64,000 nt of DNA from Bacillota bacterium (GTDB lineage Bacteria > Bacillota > Clostridia > Lachnospirales > Lachnospiraceae): contig JAEZGK010000011.1 of NCBI GenBank assembly GCA_023437365.1, positions 124,001 to 188,000 of the forward strand, read 5' to 3'. The notes below the pieces were generated by a model. The model was given only the letters and a program-made list of their open reading frames with translations. It did no database searches and had not been told where the DNA came from. Both the position numbers and the translations under genes were made by a program. Each line of letters opens with the position of its first letter. The stretch's first letter is position 1. This document shows positions 59,939-64,000 of this stretch, one piece after another.

Positions 59939-59978
59939 TGATTACATATTAAAATGGTATGAAATGAGGTGTTTTTTT

Positions 59979-60425
59979 ATGAGATTATCAGCAAAAGGTC
60001 GCTATGCACTGGCTGCCACTACCTGCATGGCCCAGAATAACGGCAGCAATGAATATATAACTTTAATAAGTATTTCTGAAAAGCTTGGTATTTCAAAAAT
60101 ATATCTGGAACAGGTATTTTCTTTATTAAAGCATGGCGGGATCGTGAATTCCATCAAGGGTTCCCAGGGTGGCTATCAATTATCAAGAATCCCGGAACAG
60201 ATTACTGTATATGATATCCTGTCTTCGGTTGAGACCTCCCTGTTCGAGAAGACGGAGGAGACAGTCAAAGAGAAAGCTCCCGGTATCGAGACAGCACTCA
60301 ATCAGACCGTATATCTTCCTCTTGACTCAGTGATAAGAACAAGCCTGCAGCAGATCTCATTGTCTAATCTGGCAGCAGAGGCAGAAAGATATAATCCTGA
60401 TCAAGGCTTCATGTTCTTCATTTAG
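59979..60425 (+). CDS. Rrf2-family regulator, CymR-like
   Basis: This 148-residue winged-helix regulator has the start MRLSAKGRYAL and the HTH region ISEKLGISKIYLEQVFSLLKHGG, followed by GSQGGYQLSR, all typical of Rrf2/CymR. It has no Cys triad in the loop (no iron-sulfur site), which separates it from IscR/NsrR and fits CymR. ATG 59979 follows ATGAGGTG. It faces cysK and probably represses sulfur genes such as cysK, metY and metQ in this window when cysteine is plentiful. Confidence 0.9.
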   Translation: MRLSAKGRYALAATTCMAQNNGSNEYITLISISEKLGISKIYLEQVFSLLKHGGIVNSIKGSQGGYQLSRIPEQITVYDILSSVETSLFEKTEETVKEKAPGIETALNQTVYLPLDSVIRTSLQQISLSNLAAEAERYNPDQGFMFFI

Positions 60426-60427
60426 CC

Positions 60428-61549
60428 TTAGGAAGCATCTTCTCCTGTCATTAATTTGAATACAATATTGGCGCATTTGACCAATTCTTCAATATGGGTA
60501 TATTCCTTACAGGAATGTACCCGATTCATCCCGCATGCCAATACGATGCCGGTAATTCCATGCTGATGAAAATTATTGTTATCACTTCCGCCAAAAGTAT
60601 CTGTGTATTCTGTATCATATCCAAGATCTCTGCAGGCTCTTTCAAACCTTCTTACTACAGGGTGATTCTCTTCCACACGATAGGCCAGACAACCGAACTC
60701 AGTATGATATTCAAGCGTGGACTGACAACATGCTACTGTATTTTTCAGTGTTTGCTTAATCCTTTCTGACTCCGAGACAGCCTTCTCATGCAACAGACTG
60801 CGTATCTCTCCTTTCAAGCTGCAAGTATCCGAAACGATGTTTCTAGCCTTACCACCTTCAATCAAACCGATGTTCACGGTTGTATCTTCATCGATCTTTC
60901 CCTGTCTGATCCTGGTAATTGCCTCCGCAGCAATTGCAATTGCATTGATTCCCTGTTCAGGAGCAAAGCCGGCATGGGATGCCTTACCGAGCACTGTAGC
61001 GGTGAAGGAAACCAGGGTCGGTGCCGAAAGCGCGGCTGTGCCGACCGGCCCGATCAAATCCAGAACATAAGCCTCCTTTGCCTTAACAGTAGAATAATCA
61101 TATACTTGGCTGCCCTTGATATATACTTCTTCGGCAATGGTGAACAGTACTTCAATACTTCTATGGGGTAACCCCTGCTCTTTTATGGCTCTGACTGCCT
61201 CCAGTATGGTGACAATTCCGGACAGGTCATCCGCTCCGAGAATGGTACTTCCGTCGCTGGTAATTGTCCCATCCTCCTGCAAGACAGCTCTTTTCTTCAA
61301 TCCCGGTTCTACCGTATCCATATGAGCAGAGAAGAGCATTACTCCGCCTCCCAGTGAACCTTCCAGATATCCATAGACATTGCCGCAATTCCCGCCGTAG
61401 TATTTTCCGGCATCATCCTCTTTTACTTCAAACCCAAGCTCGGTGAGATGCATTTTCAATACATCCGCCATTGCTCGTTCTCCGAAGGAGATAGAATCAA
61501 TTTCTATAAGACTACAGAAATCCCGAAGAATTCTTTCTTTATTAACCAT
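60428..61549 (-). CDS. M20-family peptidase, PepT-like
   Basis: This 373-residue metallopeptidase has SAHMDTV (first metal ligand), GADDLSGI (bridging Asp), the general base in TIAEEVYIKGS and GGSDNNNFHQHG near the C-terminus. It resembles PepT-like tripeptidases and carnosinases. The inserted dimerisation lid domain is present (about 180-290, SHAGFAPEQGINAIAIAAEAI). ATG 61549 follows GGAGG; the ATG at 61561 is less likely. It converges with rrf2, with only two bases between the stops. Confidence 0.9.
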   Translation of the reverse strand: MVNKERILRDFCSLIEIDSISFGERAMADVLKMHLTELGFEVKEDDAGKYYGGNCGNVYGYLEGSLGGGVMLFSAHMDTVEPGLKKRAVLQEDGTITSDGSTILGADDLSGIVTILEAVRAIKEQGLPHRSIEVLFTIAEEVYIKGSQVYDYSTVKAKEAYVLDLIGPVGTAALSAPTLVSFTATVLGKASHAGFAPEQGINAIAIAAEAITRIRQGKIDEDTTVNIGLIEGGKARNIVSDTCSLKGEIRSLLHEKAVSESERIKQTLKNTVACCQSTLEYHTEFGCLAYRVEENHPVVRRFERACRDLGYDTEYTDTFGGSDNNNFHQHGITGIVLACGMNRVHSCKEYTHIEELVKCANIVFKLMTGEDAS

Positions 61550-61664
61550 AACAGCCTCCATCCTGCGATATCTATCCGTCAGAGATAGAACACCGCCATC
61601 CGTATCGAATTAATGATTCTATATTAACAGAAATATATTAATTTGTACTGATTATTTTGTAAAG

Positions 61665-61876
61665 GGGGCTGTTGCAAAACACTCTGATAGCTAGAGTAAG
61701 GATACAGGCAACTCGTCATGCACTGTTTGCCGGACAGCTTGTCGATATTGTTTGAACAGAAGCGAACATTTATGTTCGATTATGACAAGCAATATCGGCA
61801 GGATGTCCGGGAACCGGTGTGTTAGGGATTCCCGTATCCTTACTCGTTACTATTCAAGGAGTTTTGCAACAGCCCC
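61665..61876. mobile_element. Miniature inverted-repeat element, copy 2
   Basis: This 212-base segment lies between the M20 gene and metY. The ends read GGGGCTGTTGCAAAAC inward on both sides. Its right end matches the left end of the copy at 5804-5947, and its left end (GATAGCTAGAGTAAGGATAC) matches that copy's right end, so the copies are inverted relative to each other. It has about 68 extra central bases, including CGAACAT/ATGTTCG and CGATATTG/CAATATCG nested pairs. No transposase is encoded. Confidence 0.7.
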
Positions 61877-61933
61877 TTCTATTTTCTAAAACAAATAACA
61901 AGCAACAGTATTAAAGTCTGTCAAATGTAAAAC

Positions 61934-63223
61934 TTATTGCACTGCCTTATTTAACGCCTGTTCCAGGTCATAGATCAGATCTTCTGCATCCTCGATGCCA
62001 ACAGAAATTCTAATCTGATCCGGAGTAATTCCGGCATCCAGTAACTCCTCTTCTGTTAACTGAGAGTGCGTCGTGGAAGCAGGATGAATTACCAAAGACT
62101 TGGCGTCAGCTACATTGGCTAACAGGGAGAAAATCTCAAGACTGTCGATAAATTTCTTTGCCGTAGCTATTCCGCCTTTGATACCAAAGGTAAAAATTGA
62201 ACCTGATCCCTTCGGCAGATATTTCAGTGCCAGAGCGTGATATTTATTATCTTTCAGTCCGGGATAGTTGACCCAGGTAACCGAAGGATGTTTTATCAGA
62301 AAATCAACAATCTTCTCTGTGTTTGATACATGTCTTTCCACACGGAGTGACAGCGTCTCAAGGCCCTGAAGAAGCAGGAAGGAGTTAAAGGGGCTGATGG
62401 CAGCACCCGTATCTCTGAGAAGCTGAACTCTTGCCTTAAGGATGAAAGCCACAGCTCCTACATCCTTTGCATAATTAATTCCATGATAACTAGGGTCCGG
62501 CTCCGTAAGACCCGGGAACTTACCGCTGCCTAACCAATCAAATTTACCGGAATCAATAATCACTCCACCGATTGAGGTTCCGTGTCCTCCAATGAACTTT
62601 GTAGCGGAATGAACAATAATGTCTGCTCCGTACTCGATTGGCCTGATCAGGTATGGAGTACCAAAGGTATTGTCAACGATAAGCGGTATCTTGCTTTCAT
62701 GTGCTATCTTTGCTACAGCCTCAATATCAATCAGATTGATTCCCGGATTACCAATTGTTTCGATATACACTGCTTTGGTTTTAGAAGTAATCGAGTTTCT
62801 AAAATTCTCAGGGTCATCCGGAGGAACAAAGGTTGTTGTAATACCGTATTTCGGAAGGGTATGATTAAATAGATTATATGTACCTCCGTACAGTGTGCTG
62901 GCTGCTACGATTTCGTCCCCTGCTCCGGCAATATTAAGAATGGAATAGGTAATAGCCGCTGACCCTGAAGCAACTGCCAAAGCTGCAACTCCACCTTCCA
63001 GTGCTGCTATTCTCTGCTCCAAAACATCATTCGTCGGATTCATGATTCTGGTATAAATGTTGCCCGCTTCCTTCAAGCCAAACAGATTAGCAGCATGCTC
63101 GGAATTATTGAATACATAGGAGGTCGTCTGATAAATCGGAACTGCTCTTGAACCCGTTGTCGGGTCCGCTTTCTGACCTGCATGTACCTGCAAGGTATCA
63201 AATTTCAATTGACGTTCACTCAT
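61934..63223 (-). CDS. metY: O-acetylhomoserine sulfhydrylase
   Basis: This PLP enzyme makes homocysteine from O-acetylhomoserine and sulfide. Its 429 residues match the Cys/Met metabolism PLP family: the PLP Lys near 210 in SATKFIGGHGTSIGG, the VASGSAAI segment and NPTNDVLEQRIAALEGG. Homologues with the MSERQLKFDTLQVHAGQ start are typically MetY. The start follows AAGGAGAG. It lies after metQ on the same strand, with a hairpin (63330-63369) but no SAM riboswitch between. Confidence 0.93.
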   Translation of the reverse strand: MSERQLKFDTLQVHAGQKADPTTGSRAVPIYQTTSYVFNNSEHAANLFGLKEAGNIYTRIMNPTNDVLEQRIAALEGGVAALAVASGSAAITYSILNIAGAGDEIVAASTLYGGTYNLFNHTLPKYGITTTFVPPDDPENFRNSITSKTKAVYIETIGNPGINLIDIEAVAKIAHESKIPLIVDNTFGTPYLIRPIEYGADIIVHSATKFIGGHGTSIGGVIIDSGKFDWLGSGKFPGLTEPDPSYHGINYAKDVGAVAFILKARVQLLRDTGAAISPFNSFLLLQGLETLSLRVERHVSNTEKIVDFLIKHPSVTWVNYPGLKDNKYHALALKYLPKGSGSIFTFGIKGGIATAKKFIDSLEIFSLLANVADAKSLVIHPASTTHSQLTEEELLDAGITPDQIRISVGIEDAEDLIYDLEQALNKAVQ

Positions 63224-63329
63224 TTTTTACTCTCCTTAATTATATATTTTGTTATTGTGCTTTAAATCCCTAAAAGTCCTGTTGTTTTCATTCATAACTT
63301 ATCGTAGTTATCCTTTGAAGTGATTGAAT

Positions 63330-63369
63330 CATTGCACTCTGGAAAGAGCCTTTTCTTACCTGTGCAATG
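63330..63369 (-). promoter_or_regulatory. Hairpin between metQ and metY
   Basis: CATTGCAC and GTGCAATG form an 8-base perfect stem with a 24-base loop, in the 178-base gap before metY. It might be a terminator/antiterminator or protein site; it has no T run. SAM-I riboswitch signature elements were not seen. Confidence 0.35.
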
Positions 63370-63401
63370 GAATATGCTGCATTCATCTGGCCCCGATTTT
63401 G

Positions 63402-64000
63402 TTAGAAAATCGGAACAACTGCTCCCTGATAAGTATCATTGATATATTGTTTTATTACATCACTCTGCAACGCGCTAATCAATGCCTTGATGTCCTCTCT
63501 TCCCTCGTTACCTGCCTTGACTGCAACGATATTACCGTAGGTCTGAGCTGCGATTGAAGCCTTATCCTCCACTGCGATAGCATCCTTAGCCACATTTAAT
63601 CCGGCCTCGATAGCATAGTTTCCATTGATAACTGCAAGCTCCACATCAGGTAAGGAGCGTGCAATCTGTGCTGCCTCAAGCTCAACAATTTCTACGTTCT
63701 TAGGGTTCTCGGCAACATCATTCTTCGTTGCATTTAAGCCTACTCCTTCTTTCAATTTAATGATTCCCTGTGCTTCTAGTAATAGGAGTGCCCTTGCCTC
63801 GTTGGTAGCATCATTGGGAACTGCGATCTGTGATCCGCTCTTCAATTCATCAATACTAGCAATTTTACCGGGATAGATTCCAAAGGGCTCATAATGAATG
63901 GAACCTGCAGATACCAGAGTGGTTCCGTTCTCTTTATTATATTGATCTAGGTAGGGTTGATGCTGGAAATAGTTTGCATCTAAGTCACCACTGTCAAGTG
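63402..64000 (-). CDS. metQ: MetQ/NlpA-type methionine-binding lipoprotein, 5' end outside window
   Basis: This is the C-terminal 199 codons of an ABC substrate-binding protein. The visible frame holds DLDANYFQHQPYLDQ, GSIHYEPFGIYPGKI, PNDATNEARALLLLEAQGIIKL and LPDVELAVINGNYAIEAGL, all MetQ motifs for methionine import. The N-terminus with its lipobox and the metNI genes lie beyond position 64000. A hairpin (CCGATTTT with AAAATCGG) overlaps the stop codon. It sits upstream of metY, forming a sulfur amino acid cluster. Confidence 0.9.
   Translation of the reverse strand, partial: LDSGDLDANYFQHQPYLDQYNKENGTTLVSAGSIHYEPFGIYPGKIASIDELKSGSQIAVPNDATNEARALLLLEAQGIIKLKEGVGLNATKNDVAENPKNVEIVELEAAQIARSLPDVELAVINGNYAIEAGLNVAKDAIAVEDKASIAAQTYGNIVAVKAGNEGREDIKALISALQSDVIKQYINDTYQGAVVPIF

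Noticed and set aside
63224..63401. SAM riboswitch before metY
   Set aside because: The expected SAM-I sequence blocks are absent; only a simple hairpin is seen.

Overview
The window looks like chromosome from a low-GC anaerobic Firmicute, most likely a Lachnospiraceae-type Clostridium. Support comes from strong AGGAGG-type ribosome sites, two DegV proteins, a GTP-type PEP carboxykinase, clostridial families such as DUF3795, teichoic-acid-type and L,D-transpeptidase wall genes, and no outer-membrane genes. This placement is inference from gene content. No rRNA, tRNA, CRISPR array, phage gene or transposase was seen. The genes are mostly ordinary chromosomal ones; the less ordinary content is small operons of unclear function and several palindromic repeats.

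Layout. 1-6 kb (+): a DegV protein, then a bacitracin-type module (response regulator, ABC ATPase, permease, one-helix histidine kinase) and a DMT exporter. 6-12 kb (mostly -): an orphan PTS EIIC, oligoendopeptidase F, O6-alkylguanine methyltransferase, a YiiX-like papain-fold protein, and a nitroreductase divergent from an OhrR-type regulator. 12-16 kb (-): GPH symporter, GH13 oligo-1,6-glucosidase and a coupled small ORF. 16-24 kb: HD hydrolase, argC, M42 peptidase, DMT transporter, polysaccharide deacetylase, chemoreceptor. 23.6-28.6 kb (-): an uncharacterised DUF2804/MFS/TIM-barrel-like trio and adenine deaminase. 29-35 kb: DegV/DUF3795 pair, AraC regulator divergent from a dapA-like gene, HEAT-like, HAD and GNAT proteins. 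35-38.5 kb (-): a MarR-controlled pair of ArsA/Get3-type ATPases around a 75-residue protein. 38.6-41.5 kb (+): deacetylase, MntR, MntH. 41.6-58.5 kb (mostly -): large secreted FN3 protein, GntR regulator, pckG, L,D-transpeptidase, MFS, teichoic-acid-type transferase, a second two-component system, a CcdA-TlpA fusion and a membrane protein. 58.8-64 kb: sulfur amino acid genes (cysK, a CymR-like Rrf2 regulator, metY, metQ cut by the window end) plus an M20 peptidase.

Regulation is readable at several places: 11-bp direct repeats before the ABC operon, an OhrR-like palindrome at the nitroreductase promoter, a 21-bp-spaced half-site pair between AraC and dapA, a MarR palindrome on its own promoter, an MntR-like palindrome before mntH, and mirror-image cysK/rrf2 promoters sharing a 12-bp motif.

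Repeats: two copies of a miniature inverted-repeat element (5804-5947 and 61665-61876) inserted in opposite orientation, two other long imperfect palindromes (16152-16273 and 16907-17044), a dispersed ~55-bp repeat, and four tandem 38-bp copies of the 3' end of mntH.
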